Made by a program: the position numbers and the translations under genes. A stretch of 64,000 bases of DNA from assembly GCF_028554725.1 (NCBI RefSeq), contig NC_071670.1:29816001-29880000 (forward strand), read 5' to 3'. Below the pieces are notes generated by a model. It had not been told where the DNA came from and did no database searches. It saw only the letters and a program-made list of their open reading frames with translations. This document shows, in pieces, positions 23,625-35,385 of the stretch. The DNA comes from Zeugodacus cucurbitae (taxonomy: Eukaryota > Arthropoda > Insecta > Diptera > Tephritidae). Within the stretch, counting starts at the first letter, position 1; each line of letters opens with the position of its first letter.

Positions 23625-23970
23625 TTTTGCATGTGGGTGGGCGTGGTTATTTTCCGAGTTATTCTTCATGGTGTACGATGGAGTACTAAAGTGAAATGTG
23701 TCCAATAGGTTGCTCACCTTCCGAAACACATGTCATCCCATCTCTAGTGTTAATCACTATACTACATTTTACTTTCAAACATGTTGCTAAGAGAGTAATA
23801 TTGTTTTGTTCACATAACGGTTGTTTGTAGCACCCAAAACTAAAAGAGTTAGATATAAAGTCAGATTCGAGTTCAAATCGGGATGTCTGTCTGTCCGTCC
23901 GTTGGTCTGTGCCAGCTTAAATTGAGTAAACATTTAGATATCTTGATGAAACTTGGCACATGTGCCTGTG
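23625..23970 (-). mobile_element. GTCY element fragment
   Basis: Contains the hairpin-side end (TTGCTAAGAGAGTAATATTG, TTCACATAACGGTTGTTTG) and a short GTCTGTCTGTCCGTCCG array, then stops against the hAT relic at about 23970. A detached piece with GGGTGGGCGTGGTTATTTTC precedes it at 23635. Confidence 0.75.
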
Positions 23971-24003
23971 ACATGTGTGTGTGACAATGTTTCATTATTT
24001 TAT

Positions 24004-24710
24004 TCACAAATTGAAGTCTAATCTTCTTTTATTTTGGGTCATAACATTTAAAATCTCTTCCTCCGTCACGTCTATATCTCTATGGATATTCAAGAGAGCC
24101 ATTCCGTTCAGGCGTGCTTCTCCAGTTTTATTTCTTAAATATGTTTTAAGCCTGCGAAGTGAGGAAAACGAGCGTTCACTTGAAGCGACAGATGTAGGGA
24201 TTGTTGCTCCAATCTTTAAAAAACGATGCACTGTTTTGAAACGCGTCAACGCGTCTAAAAATGTTTTGGATCTCTTTGTTTGATTTAACCAGTTCCTGAA
24301 AATATATTCAAAACTTTAGTTAGAAAATATAATCTGAAGAAAAGATTTTTAACCTTTTCCACATTCTAAATTCAGCAACGAAATCATCGGGATCTTCTAC
24401 ATCAGCGGACCATTGCTTTTCTAAAACACGAACAGTCTCCTGCATCTCAATAACATCAAGATTTATGCATTTATTTGGCAAAATGTTTTCAATTTTGCAA
24501 AGCAGCTCTCGATGTTTTAAAAATCGTTCATTGATTTGGACCAAAAAATGATCTAAAAACGGTATATAAATTGATCTGCTTTAATATTCTTCCGGTTCGC
24601 CTTCATAATTGTCGCGATTAGTTTGCCGTTTCGCCAAACGCGGAATTTTGATTTCTAAATCTAATTCTGCGGCTATTGTTTTAACTGATTCAAAAATTTA
24701 AACACAAATA
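24004..24710 (-). pseudogene. hAT transposase (ZMYM/52-kDa-repressor-like group), C-terminal part
   Basis: Reading leftward: AAELDLEIKIPRLAKRQTNR, then (after a TAA at about 24581) SIYIPFLDHFLVQINERFLKHRELL and FRMWK. A probable intron of about 60 bp ends in TATTTTCAG. Then NWLNQTKRSKTF, FLKIGATIPTSVASSERSFS, SLRRLKTYLRNKTGEARLNG and MALLNIHRDI. The last blocks are the hAT dimerisation domain (PF05699), whose SERSFS and LRNxxGExRLNGLALLNIHRDI signatures are conserved across insects. The N-terminal zinc finger and catalytic core are missing or too degraded to see. Confidence 0.85.
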
Positions 24711-25332
24711 ATAAGTAAAGTTGTGTATCTAATTCAGACCAGTTTTTTCTGGATGTTTTTATTAAAAATATAGACATTTTAGTTAAGACACTCAAGTATT
24801 TTTTTGCAAATAACTTAATTTTTTTTAATTTAAATTTATTTCACAACAGTTTGGTCATGGAACGAAAACTGAAAGTCATAATAAATGAGTTTTTATTTTT
24901 CCGGTATTATGATTAACAATAAACTGTAAAAAAAATAATAGAAACCTTATTGGTGACTTTTCAGTTCAGAACTAATTTTCAAAAGAAGTTCATTTTCAAC
25001 TCACAATTCCCCTTAAATCTAAAAAAATCCAGTTCAGCAGCCACAGAGTTATAAGGCAAACTCATTTCTTTAAAGCAAATTAAAAAAATGTCTCTGTCCA
25101 GTTTATATTTTTCTCTGTTTTTTAATTGGCCTACATTCCTACAACTTTTTAATACTATCCAGATACAATAGGTTTGTTTTTAGTTTAACATTCTCATAGT
25201 TTAAAAAAATTAAATTCTATCAGCAGAAAAGTATCAAAATAGGCCGTTTGTGAACAAAAAAGTATCAAATCACAAAATTTAGAAAAAAAGTATCAAAAAA
25301 GATACAATTGTATCAAAACGGCAACGCTGTTA
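24004..25332 (-). mobile_element. hAT-family transposon relic, 5' TIR present, 3' end lost
   Basis: The minus-strand left terminus at 25332 reads CAGCGTTGCCGTTTTGATAC, the CAG...TTGCC style of hAT ends. Tandem GTATCAAA-like motifs lie just inside (25230-25320), as subterminal transposase sites do in hATs. The transposase C-terminus follows at 24710-24004. The other terminus should lie near 23980 but is replaced by the GTCY fragment, so the element cannot move. Confidence 0.6.
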
Positions 25333-25464
25333 GTGACTAATGTATTCATTTATTTTACATATTTATTCATCGTCGGCAGAAAGATTGCTTTGAAAACAAC
25401 AAATTACAATTTTTCAAATGACTATGTAGAATTAAATTCTATTATTTAAAAATTCAATTACTTT

Positions 25465-25516
25465 GGGGGGGGGGGGGGGGGGTTGGGGGGTGTTTGGGGT
25501 GTTAAAACCCCCCCCC
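25465..25516. repeat. Poly-G / poly-C tract (potential G-quadruplex and hairpin)
   Basis: G18 (25465-25482), TT, G6, then TGTTT G4, then GTTAAAA C9 (25508-25516). Four G-runs lie within 35 bases, and the trailing C-run could pair back on the G-run. Tracts like this often mis-assemble, so the lengths are approximate. Confidence 0.9.
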
Positions 25517-25517
25517 T

Positions 25518-25645
25518 GCGTTCGCCCCTGGACGGATTTCAAACTTACGTCAGTTCTCATATATATAAATTGTACAATGATTCTCGTTATTCTCGTGGAC
25601 TTTATGCCGAATATATGGGTCAAATTGCCCTTCCTTACTTGTTAT
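25518..25645 (-). mobile_element. GTCY element, terminal remnant
   Basis: Only a short internal piece (GGATTTCAAACTTACGTCAG, TATATATAA) and the tail-side blocks (GATTCTCGTTATTC, GGACTTTATGCCGAATATAT, CCCTTCCTTACTTGTTATT) remain. The inverted TTGCGAGAGTATAA terminus is deleted. Confidence 0.7.
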
Positions 25646-25771
25646 TGATGGCTTAGTTATAGGTTTTCAGTAACCTAGCCTGCCATTTTTATAAAAAACT
25701 CATTAAAAGTTATTGTATATATATTTTTAACGCTACACAAAAACACAATTGTTATTGCTCGACCGCGATAA

Positions 25772-25935
25772 TCTATACTACTACTATAAAGAGGAAAGAT
25801 TTGTATGTATGTTTGTAATGAATAAACTCAAAAACTACTGCGCCGATTTCAAAAATTCTTTCACCATTGGAAAACTACATTCACACCGAGTAACATAGGC
25901 TATATTTATTGCTAGAATCTCAACTTTCTGGAAAT
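25772..25935 (+). mobile_element. Helitron 5' end fragment
   Basis: Begins TCTATACTACTACTATAAAG preceded by A, followed by GAGGAAAGATTTGTATG, AACTACTGCGCCGATTTC and AACATAGGCTATATTTATT. The same order occurs at the 5' end of the Helitron at 34729. Helitrons start with TC inserted after A. No 3' terminus is evident; sequence to about 26270 may belong to it but is unassigned. Confidence 0.6.
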
Positions 25936-26559
25936 AGTTTCCAGGTGGGGGTATCAAAAAGACTCCGTGATGGAGAATCTTAATCTGAAACTGAAAATCA
26001 TATTGCAAGTCAATAAGTCGCATTGCAATAGCGAGAGTCGAGTAACGAACACTCGCAGTTGCTTGCTGAACAAAATTTCAAAACCTCCCAAGTACGCGCT
26101 TGAGAGTCGAGTACGGAGCGTGTGCTGCGGCTTGAATCAGAAAATATTAGAAATATACAAACTCGTACTAGGGAGTCGAACTCTGAGCGTTCCCAACGCC
26201 TTCATAATCAGTGAGAAAGACAACGGACAACAAAGACTAGAGGTCGTAACCAAGTTTTAGATCATTGCAAATAAAATAAAATTTCATGTTTGAATTCTCC
26301 TCTTTTTAAAATGAACCCACGCAAGAACGGCAAAGTACCTGAGAGAGTGTGTATAAGTGTGTAAAAACGTATAACTTTTGAAATGTTTGTGCGAAGCCGG
26401 AGTGGTCTGTTAGTTTTAGATATTTTAAATCTACTTACTTTTTCATTTCACTTTTTTTCCACTCCACGTTTTGTATCAACTTTGTACTCACATGTCAAGC
26501 TATCTATCGCGCGTTGCCATATGGAAACCCGAAGGATATTTGAGTTAAGATATCACAAT

Positions 26560-26767
26560 TTTACTGAAGAAATCGTTTGCACGGACGGTTAGACGAACGG
26601 ATGGACAGATAGACAGACATCCACATTTAAATTACTCGTCATCCTGATCATTTTGATATACATGTACATATATAACTTCATAACTAACTAGTTTCGTTTT
26701 AGGTGACACAAACAACCGTTATGTGAACAATACTATTAACGCTCTGTGTGGCATGCCGCGAGAATAA
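26560..26767 (+). mobile_element. GTCY element fragment (hairpin end)
   Basis: Carries the degraded GTCY array on the complementary strand (ACGGACGG...GGACAGATAGACAGACATCC), the CCTGATCATTTTGATATAC core, CAACCGTTATGTGAACAATA and a terminus mutated to GCATGCCGCGAGAATAAA. Confidence 0.75.
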
Positions 26768-28675
26768 AAATATAAAAACATTTAAATTAAGATCTATAAT
26801 AAACATGACACAAGATTTTCTTGTCCAAGCCATAAGCCATAAGTATAAGATAACGACGGGCAGCCCAACTTTAAACTTTAGGGCAAAAAAATTTCAATTT
26901 CATTGCTATTAAAAGAAAAGATACGTGTATTTCCACTTCCTTATTTCTTCACAAAAGTGTAATCTGAAACTCCAACACCAGGAATTCCACTAATGTAAGC
27001 ACTTTGCCAATACATTAAATGCATCATCATCAAGTGCAGCAGCAAACAAATGCAAACAGACGATATATATGTACATATATGTGTGTGTATATATAGTGTA
27101 TAATACATACTCATGGTTTCAGCAAGAGAGTTGAGTTGGGAAATCACTTCAATTGCTAACATTACATTGCTGCAAAGTGAAGTAGCAGTGAAGTAAAGCA
27201 AACTAAAATATGCAATAAAAAAGCAAAACTGCAGCGAGCAGAGAAGAAAAATCGTGCCCGTCACAATTGTCACACTCCCATGCCCACACGCGTTGATGAC
27301 ACATGCCATTTCAGAAGTTCGCAAACTGTGCGCTGAGCTGAGTGCCCTGCAAACTGCTGACACGGCGTCAGTGTTACTTTGCAACAATACACTTGTAAGT
27401 GACATTTACAGTGGCAAGTTACAGCGTCCCACCAGCACACAGACACATTTAAAATTTACTTTTGTATACATCTCTTATTATATACACAGTTGTGTTCGTA
27501 TTAATAGCAGTAACGCCATCGAATTAGTTCGAATGTGTCGAAATAGCACCTCTCCATTCGTCAACTAACTTTTGAAATCTTTACCGAAGAACATTTCCTA
27601 TAATTTCCAAGAGTATTTAGTCTATATCGCAAAATCCAAAAAGAATAGTTTCAAAATTCAATTGCGCCTACACGTATTTGTGTGTACATATCGGTTTTAC
27701 TCATTCCCCAGTTAGAACTTCTATTGTTTGGAACACATCTGTATATGTATGTATGTACAGGTATTTTTTACCTAGTTGTATCGATAAAGTCTCAAATAAT
27801 TTGTAAGTCACGTAAACTAAGCGATTTTACACTTTTTCCAATTGTCAACATCCGGTATGCCAGTTCCGTTACCCAACACCAATGCAAGTTGCCGCAGTGC
27901 ATTTACTTGCTTGTTTGGTTTCAGAAGTAAATGGTACGTGATGCGCTGACGCACACTAAGCAAACTACTCGACGTCATTTGTGGTGGGAAGTGTGAATAG
28001 TTGGACGAACTAGCGGCAATGTGCCAGCTATGTACTTGAAATGCAACACACGCAGATTTGCTCAATCAATGTAAAATCAACCAAATGCCAGAAAATACCA
28101 GACAGCAGCAGAGGGTGTTGGTGCAGACTTTCTCGCTTTCGTTCATACTACAATTTAAATCTGCGAAATAGTGATTTAAAATGTATCAGCACATAGTTTG
28201 TACTAGTCCGCCTAAATGGCGCTAGAAGAACACAACTTAATCATGAGTGTAGTTGTCTGTTACTTTTCCATCTCAATTCGTTTATGCCAGTCTAACTGAT
28301 TTATACCAGTCCAGCATTTGGCGTATCGATAATACTGACTTAGTTAAGCAAGCACTCGCTAGTCTCACCAAGAGACATCACATGGTATGATATATTGTCA
28401 TCGTCTACGATTTGCCTTATATACATATGTATTAAACACATATGTATAGTACGCACAGTAGGGGTAGTCTATTTTTGTAACACCTACTTTACATGCCATA
28501 ACACGATGAGGAATAGTAAAAAAATGATAACTGCGTTTTTAGTTTTTCGATTTATTTCAAAAACTTCACGCAGAATTTAAATTATAGAAGACAAATTTTG
28601 ATTTAGAAGCAATAAGGCTAATTTAAGTATAAGACAAATACATTTTTATAGTAAATACACGTTTTAGTTCATTAT
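26768..28675. other. Spacer; GC-richer stretch at 27.2-27.4 kb
   Basis: No transposon signature. At 27250-27400 the sequence is less AT-rich and open in one frame on each strand, with a good donor-like CTTGTAAGTGAC at 27397-27408, but no acceptor or family feature supports an exon. TA/CA simple repeats occur at 27065-27110. Confidence 0.35.
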
Positions 28676-29977
28676 TTAATTCATTTTGATATTATTTGAG
28701 ATAAACTTAAGATTTAAACTATATTCAGCTTTACAAAAGGGGTAAATTTCCTGAATAACTTTGATGGCTCTTTCAGCGCAAATATTAGATCTTCTTAAAT
28801 TCAGAATGGCAGCATCTTCCTTTACCCAGTGTTTAAGAAAACACTTATGCGCAGTTTCGAATTGCTTGACGGATTTTTCCAATCTTTTAAAATCATTGTT
28901 ATGAAAACGGTGATCCGAGAACCAAGCATCATACCATGCGCTGCATATGAATTGGCAAATTGGCAAAAGTTGTATTCTGTGTTCCGGTATTAGTATGAAC
29001 GTTAAAATCGCTAATATAGCTGTAGAATTCCATCGAGCGTTGCTGAGCGCTGGTAAAACTCTAAATTTTATGTATGGCAACTTGTTTAGGTACTTCATAA
29101 TATTTAAAATATTGCCCTAGTTCATATAAAAAATGCATGTCATCACTGTCATCACGCCATTTAATAGATCTTAAGATCAACTTTTCTTCGTTTTGTTTGT
29201 AGTTTTGTTTTAGGTTTTCGTAGTTCATAATCAATTCGGTAAATATGTCATAACTGATGTTTGATGATGTCTACTTTCCACCTAGTACTTCATTCATCAC
29301 ATGCTTCAAAATTAAATCTAATACATGATGTTGGCATCCAATATACTGCGGTGGGGACAAATGTTTTTCCTGAAAACAACAATTATTCAGCTGATGATGT
29401 TGAAGTGTTGAGCGAAACATTATTTAAACACGAGGTGCTTTGAACATTTTTTCTTAAAAGGGCAGCTTTGGAGGGATGCACACAAACTGCTTTAGCTGTC
29501 GTGTACCCAATTTCTCCATTTGTAGTTGTTTGGAGTTCATACAACTTTTTGTCCTCAGTTCCTAGCCAGACACCTTTTAAATCAGTTATATCACATAACG
29601 TTGTAATTGTTGAACGCCATTGTAACATTTCTGCCATCCGGGAATTTTAAAAATGTTGAATAATCATTTAAAACTTTTGTTATCTTCCGTTGTGCAGCTA
29701 TGCGTGTTATGCGCGGAAAGTTTAGTTTCGACCACAAGGCAATCATTTCGTTTGAAATAATCTGGCATATTTTCTTTTTCAATTTCTCCGTTTTTGCTAA
29801 TTCATTATACCTTCCTATAATCACCGTCTGTTTTGGAATCTTACACAATTCACTCAAGGGGTTTTCAATATTATTGATTTCTCTTCTCTTATTCTTAGAT
29901 TTTTCAAATGTTATTAAATTGTTTTCCCATTGTTTTGAATTTTTTAAAACTTCAGCACCACTTTTTTTAAAAGACAT
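28676..29977 (-). pseudogene. Degenerate gene of an unassigned repeated family (probably a transposon-encoded protein)
   Basis: A protein of about 430 residues can be followed leftward from ATG at 29977 through at least two frameshifts and a stop. It begins MSFKKSGAEVLKNSKQW, with a lysine-rich coiled-coil-like N-terminus (ELAKTEKLKKKICQII). WSKLNFPRITRIAAQRKITK and the DITDLKGVWLGTEDKKLYEL block come next. A HPSKAALLRK block follows, then PPQYIGCQHHVLDLILKHVM, NYENLKQNYKQN, WRDDSDDMHFLYELG, LPALSNARWNSTAILAILTF, FICSAWYDAWFSD and AERAIKVIQEIYPF. I believe the same blocks recur as uncharacterised multi-copy proteins in other arthropods, but that is memory only. Conserved acidic and His positions around CQHHVLD hint at an RNase H-fold transposase. 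No TIRs were found, and the right end abuts a GTCY element at 29990. Confidence 0.5.
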
Positions 29978-29989
29978 TGTTAATTAAAA

Positions 29990-30645
29990 ACAAGAAAGGA
30001 AGGGCTAAGTTCGAGTGTAACCGAACATTTTATACTCTAGCAGTGATTAATCACGGGAACTAGGGGAAGTTATGACCTATGACCCGATTTCACCAATTTT
30101 TGGTACAGAGACACACTATTAGAAAAAACAAAATTCCTTTGAAAAACATTAAATTATCTGAGAGATCTACCGATATTTTCGGTACAAAATTATCATTAGG
30201 CACCGAGTTCTTCTTGTTCGACATTTGGGCACTTTGAAATTTATGGTCCGCTTTCAACATTTTTGAAATGAGTGCTGTCACACCTCAAATACAGTGTTTG
30301 TGTAAAGTTTTTTTTCGTTATCTTCATTGGTTCTTGAGGTATATATTGTAAAGTGAATGTATCAGATGGACTTCAGAAATATGTTATGTGGGAAGTAGGC
30401 GTAGTTGTTAACCGATCTCGTCCATTGTCAATCGGTAATTTCATATTTTCAAGAAAATAATATGTACAAAATTTTATTGGAATCGGTTAAATAGTTCCAG
30501 ATAAATTGGTTTTGATTTCACCAATTTTCATGGTGTACAATCGGAAGCTAAAGGGAAATGTGTCCAGTAAGTTTGGTTTTACAGCTTATTGATTTTCGAT
30601 ATACATATACATAAAAAATCTAACTGAGGACGGGCCACGATTGAT
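29990..30645 (+). mobile_element. GTCY element fragment (tail end at left)
   Basis: Starts ACAAGAAAGGAAGGGCTAAG and TTTTATACTCTAGCAG, a mutated terminus. Internal blocks include TGACCCGATTTCACCAATTT, GAGAGATCTACCGATATTTT and TTGGTTCTTGAGGTATATAT. It lacks the hairpin half. Confidence 0.75.
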
Positions 30646-30684
30646 ATTTGTGAAAAAAAAAATTTTTATAATTCTCAAAAGAAA

Positions 30685-31415
30685 ACAAGTAAGGAAAGTT
30701 TAAGTTCGAGTGCAACCGAACATTTTATACTCTCGCAATTTATTGCTATATTTTTATTAAGATATCACACAATTTAACCCATATATTCGGCATAAAGTCC
30801 AATAGAATAACGAAAATCATCATACAAGGTTTATGACGGCTGAGGTAATTCCTGAACCAATTTAACTCATTTTCATCACCAACATATGTACATTATATCT
30901 AAGATTATATGCTCATTTAATTTGGCTAAGATATTTCATATATTACCCGATTTAAAAGCCCATCATATTTTTGAAAATGCTATAATTAGGTATATGAGAG
31001 CTAGGGGATATTATGACCCGATTTTAACAATTTCTGGTACAGAGACACAATATTAAAAGAAAAATATTTCCTCTGAATTAATTTAAGATATCTGAGAGAT
31101 TTACCGATGTTTTCGGGGAAAAATTACCCTAAGTCACTGAGTTCTTCATATTCGATATCCAGCGCATTGAAGAGTTATGGTCCGATTTCGACAATTTTTT
31201 CTCAAGGATCATATACAGTATTTGTGTGAAGTTTTGTTTCGCTTTCCTCATTGGTTCTTTATGTATATGTATAATATAAAGTGAAGGAATAAGATGGAAT
31301 TCAAAATTTAGTTATATGGGAAGTTGACGTGGTTGTAAACCGATTTCATTCATTTTCCACACGTGTAATCAGGGCGTCAAGAAAATATTATATACCGAAT
31401 TTCATTGAATAGTTT
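30685..31415 (+). mobile_element. GTCY element, tail half
   Basis: ACAAGTAAGGAAAGTTTAAG and the TTATACTCTCGCAA terminus are intact. The copy proceeds normally until AATTTCATTGAATAGT at 31412, where a second, inverted copy begins. Confidence 0.8.
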
Positions 31416-32495
31416 TTATACTCTCGCAACAAATGTTGCTAAAGAGAGTATTATAGTTTTGTTCACATAACGGCTGTTTGTAACACCCAAAACTAAACGA
31501 GTAAGATATAGGGTTATATTTACCAAAGTGATCAGGGTGAAGAGTGGAGTTCAAATCCGAATGTCTGTCTGTCCGTCCGTCTGTGCAAGCTGTAACTTGA
31601 GTAAAAATTAAGATATCTTGAGCTATCTATGAGCAAAATCGGACCACTACCACGTCCACAAAATGGCGAAAACCGAAAACACATAAAGTGCCATAATTAA
31701 GCCATAAATAAAGCTATGGAAATAAAATTTGGTATGAAGGATCGCACTATGAAGGGGCATATTTGGATGTAATTATTTTGGGGAAGTGGGCGTGGCCCCG
31801 CCCCCTACTAAGTTTTTTTATACATATCTTGCAAACCAATAGAGCTATATAAACCAAACTTTCTGCAGTCGTTTTTTTTTAGCCACTTCCTAATACAGTC
31901 CAAAAATGATACAAATCGGATCATAACCACGCCCACCTCCCATTCAAAGGTTAGCTTGAAAATGACTAAAAGTGCGTTAACTCCCTAACGAAAAACGTTA
32001 AGAAACGAAATTTCACATAAGAAATGACAGATGAAAGCTGCACTCAGATTTTTTACAAAATGGAAAATGGACGTGGCGTCGCCCACTTATGGGTCAAAAA
32101 CCATATCTCAGGAACTACTCGACCGATTTCAATGAAACTTGGTTTGTAATAGTTTCCTTACATCCCAATATATGTTGTGAAAATAGGCCAAATCGCTTCA
32201 CAACCACGCCTACTTCCTATATACCAGAACTTTGAAGACAATCTGAATCGTTTACTTTACAATATATAAAGTAAGTACTAGTGAAGATATCGGTGCAGAA
32301 CTTTGCACAAATACTATGTTAATAGTGTGTGTGGTAGGGTACGTATGGGGACCGACTGCTTTTACGGATTTCGAATCTACTCGTCATCCAAATCATTTCT
32401 ATGTATGTAACCCCATATCCAACTCTTTTATTTCTAGGTGATACAAACAACCGTTATGTGAACAAAACTATTATACTCTCTTTAGCAACATTTTC
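31416..32495 (-). mobile_element. GTCY element, inverted copy forming a fold-back with its neighbours
   Basis: Begins TTATACTCTCGCAACAAATG with the hairpin, carries a GTCTGTCTGTCCGTCCGTCT array at 31565, and runs to about 32325 without its tail terminus. From about 32330 a hairpin end in the opposite orientation follows (AACCGTTATGTGAACAAAAC, CTCTCTTTAGCAACATTTTC). The unit 30685-32495 therefore reads as an element with an inverted copy embedded in it. Confidence 0.75.
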
Positions 32496-32854
32496 CAACT
32501 AACAAAAAAGTTGGCAAAAATGGCGAACTTTTCGTAACAAAACATACGATTTTAATAATAAATATGCATTATTATATTGGACCGTTTTATAGATGACGAT
32601 TTTAAGAATTACGTTCATTGTAATATTTTATCTGTACATTGTTCAGTTTTTCGTAATCCATATATGTCCATCCCTATTGTGCAATATGTTTTGAGAGCGT
32701 GCTAATGATGTTAAATAAAATGAAGTAAATCCGAAGAATTTACAGCAACAGAATTTCCAATATTCCCAGCCCGAGAAAAATCAAGGCTAACCAATTGAGT
32801 GGCATGCATAATTTATATTCCAATAAAAGTTTGTTTCGCTCAATTCAATTGTTT

Positions 32855-33269
32855 TCAGCCTAAGAGTATGGTGCATTCACGAGTTCGGTCAGATAAGCTC
32901 TTAGCAGTAGTATACCACTTTTTTAACTCGCCCGAAGAATACGTACTTTGGAAGTAAGTTCTCTCCATAGCGGCGATAACCTCCTCATTCAACACAAGTC
33001 TTTGTGCTGCGAATGCCTTTTTCAGATTTGGAAACGCAAATAGATCGACGGAGTCTAACCCACAGAATGCGTTGGAACGTACATCAGTTCCTATTGGGGG
33101 TGATGGAAATATCGGTCGGTAATTTGCCATGATGGAAGAGCACTTTTTTCTTCGCCAAATGCGATATTTTTTTACAATATGGCGTCAAATCGATCCGATA
33201 GAAACCTAAGATCGTTTTGTCTATTCCGAACAATATATAAAACAATATTCGCCTTTTTTGGTGCTCCAA
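32855..33269 (-). pseudogene. Mariner transposase relic, C-terminal half
   Basis: Leftward, HLAKKKVLFHHGKLP corresponds to the mariner block ending in HHDNAPAH; the catalytic Asp is replaced here by Gly. VDLFAFPNLKKAFAAQRLVL and NEEVIAAMERTYFQ correspond to the DxxLFPxLKKxLxGxRF and NEEVIAAVxxYF region. The third catalytic Asp of the family (SPDLxPCD) is covered by frame-broken sequence. No TIR was found. It belongs to a different lineage from the mariner at 15156. Confidence 0.75.
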
Positions 33270-33875
33270 CCTACAGTTTGAAGTCGACTGTTTCGACTAT
33301 TCCTTTGTCTCTGGTGTGCACTAGTAAATTTATGTATCGTCGATTGTCACGAATATCATTCCCATTGAGACTCGTTGTACCAATTGCTGACGACCACGAA
33401 AGAAAAAGAAGAGTCAACATATACAGCAGCCAAGCACTCGGAAGACAAATATCACCGAACGGTTTCCATACCTGACAAAAACGAAGCACTGGCTTCTTTA
33501 CTTAGACTTGCATATTGACGTTGTCGAGTGTTGTTGCTAAGTACCTTTCGGTCCGAACTCGTATGCATTCGTACTTATATTGATTTCCGTTGAAATTTAT
33601 TACCAGTTTTCTGCGGTTATTCCTGTTTTCACCTTACCACAGTAAAGGTTATGCCGTTATTGTATGTCTACTATTACTGCTAGCGCTGCCAATGTTTAGT
33701 AACTTTTAATTACACAAACTTTTACAAGTAAAGAGTGAACCAATACAAGCGTCATTTCCAAACTTCAATTGTTTTATTTTGTTCTGACAGAAAGTAGTAT
33801 TTATATATATTTAAATAACAGAGTTTTTCTTATAGTAACTTAAAGTAAAACTAACACTGACGTTGTGAAATACCA
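33270..33875. other. Spacer, nothing recognised
   Basis: Possibly the degraded 5' part of the mariner relic at its left edge; otherwise nothing seen. Confidence 0.35.
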
Positions 33876-34276
33876 AATCAGGATCGTGACGGACCTCTCC
33901 GTGCCATTCAATACCAAAAGAGGTTTCAGACAGGCTGAATAACTATCCCGCGACTTCTGCAATCTAACGCAAGAGAACATAATACGAGTTGTAGAGCTAA
34001 ATAGATCAGTTATAATAAAAGTTTAAATAAGAATGTACAACTGCTGGTTGATACTGATATCATCGAAAAAAACAACCACGCCGTTAGTTCTGCTTTTTCC
34101 AGACTGTAGGAGGAAGGGAAGAATGGATTTGATGGTGAATGAGGACAAGGCGAAATATCTCCTGTCATCAATCAAACAGTCAGCGCATTCGTGACTTGGC
34201 TCCCACATCACTGATGACAGTCATATCCTTTATGTTATAGATAATTCCATCTACCTTGGAACCAGTATTAACAACA
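33876..34276 (+). pseudogene. RTE-like LINE internal fragment
   Basis: Covers the RT region from the block before GFRQGD (CGTGACGGACCTCTCCG) to NDNFVYLGTS-equivalent sequence ending ACCAGTATTAACAACAACA. Stops and deletions abound and the YADD box is destroyed. It is cut off on the right by the terminus of the GTCY element at 34277, so the LINE piece is older than that insertion. Confidence 0.8.
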
Positions 34277-35385
34277 ACAAGTAAGGAAAGGCTAAGTTCG
34301 GGTGCAACTGAACATTTTATACTCTCGCAATTTATTGCTATATTTTTATTAAGAAAACACACAATTTGACCCATATATTCGGCATAAATATATTTCACAT
34401 ATTAACCGATTTATAAGCTACTAAGCTCATCGTATTTTTGAAAATCCTATAATTAGGAATTCTCATATATTCATGTATAAGGGAAGTTATGACCCGATTT
34501 TAACCTTTTCTGGTACAGAGACACACTATTAGAAGAAAAATATTTCCTCTGAATTAAATTCAGATTCGGTGAAAAGTTACGATGGGGCACTGAGTTCTTC
34601 ATATTCGATATCAGGGGCATTGAAAAGTTATAGTTCGATTTCGACAAATTTTTCACAAGTGATGCCACAGATCATATACAGTATTTGTGTAAAGTTTTAT
34701 TTTGCTATCTTCATGGGTTCCTTATGTATCTATGCTAATATTATAAAGAGGAAAGGTTTGTTTTTTTGTTTGTTTGTCTCGAATAGGCTCCGAAACTACT
34801 GAACCGATTTGAAAAATTCTTTCACCGTTGGAAAGCTATACTATCCCTGAGTGACATAGGCTATATTTAGTTTAAAAAATAGGGTTCCTTACCAAAATTC
34901 CGATTATGTTAAAAAAATACCAAAAAACTTTCTTTAATCGCGAATGCTGCGAAAACGATTGAAGATATAACACAGTGATGTACTACAATTTTGTAGATCT
35001 TATCATTATCTACAAAAAATACATATCTCTAATTATTATAGTTCTGTCACAATAAGCGATTTTCTATAAAAAAAATTAATTAAAATACCACTACTTGAAA
35101 AGGCTCTTTAATTGTACCTTAGTATTAATCCTTATCGAAATAAATGATTTATTATTCATCGCTTCAAAACCTTTATACAACTTTTTGAATTATTACATTC
35201 TGACATTCCATTCAAAAGATATCACGGGTTAAACATTTTGAAAAGCCGCTCGGCGGCTAACTATGCGTTGTAGAGTTGTAGGCGTCACTCGGGCGGGTTA
35301 AGATCACTTGCGCGGTCGGCTTCCTACTGAATGGTTGTGTGCGGAATTAAAAAAAATTGTCGCTTGATAATAATATAATATAAAA

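Noticed and set aside
26941..27405. Minus-strand frame of 154 codons
   Set aside because: Runs through a CA/TA microsatellite, no domain, and a competing open frame lies on the other strand; hydrophobic Cys-rich composition is typical of reversed AT-rich sequence.
32855..33130. Host gene at the minus-strand frame
   Set aside because: Its LFAFPNLKKAF...NEEVIAA blocks match mariner transposase C-termini, so it was called as a transposon relic.
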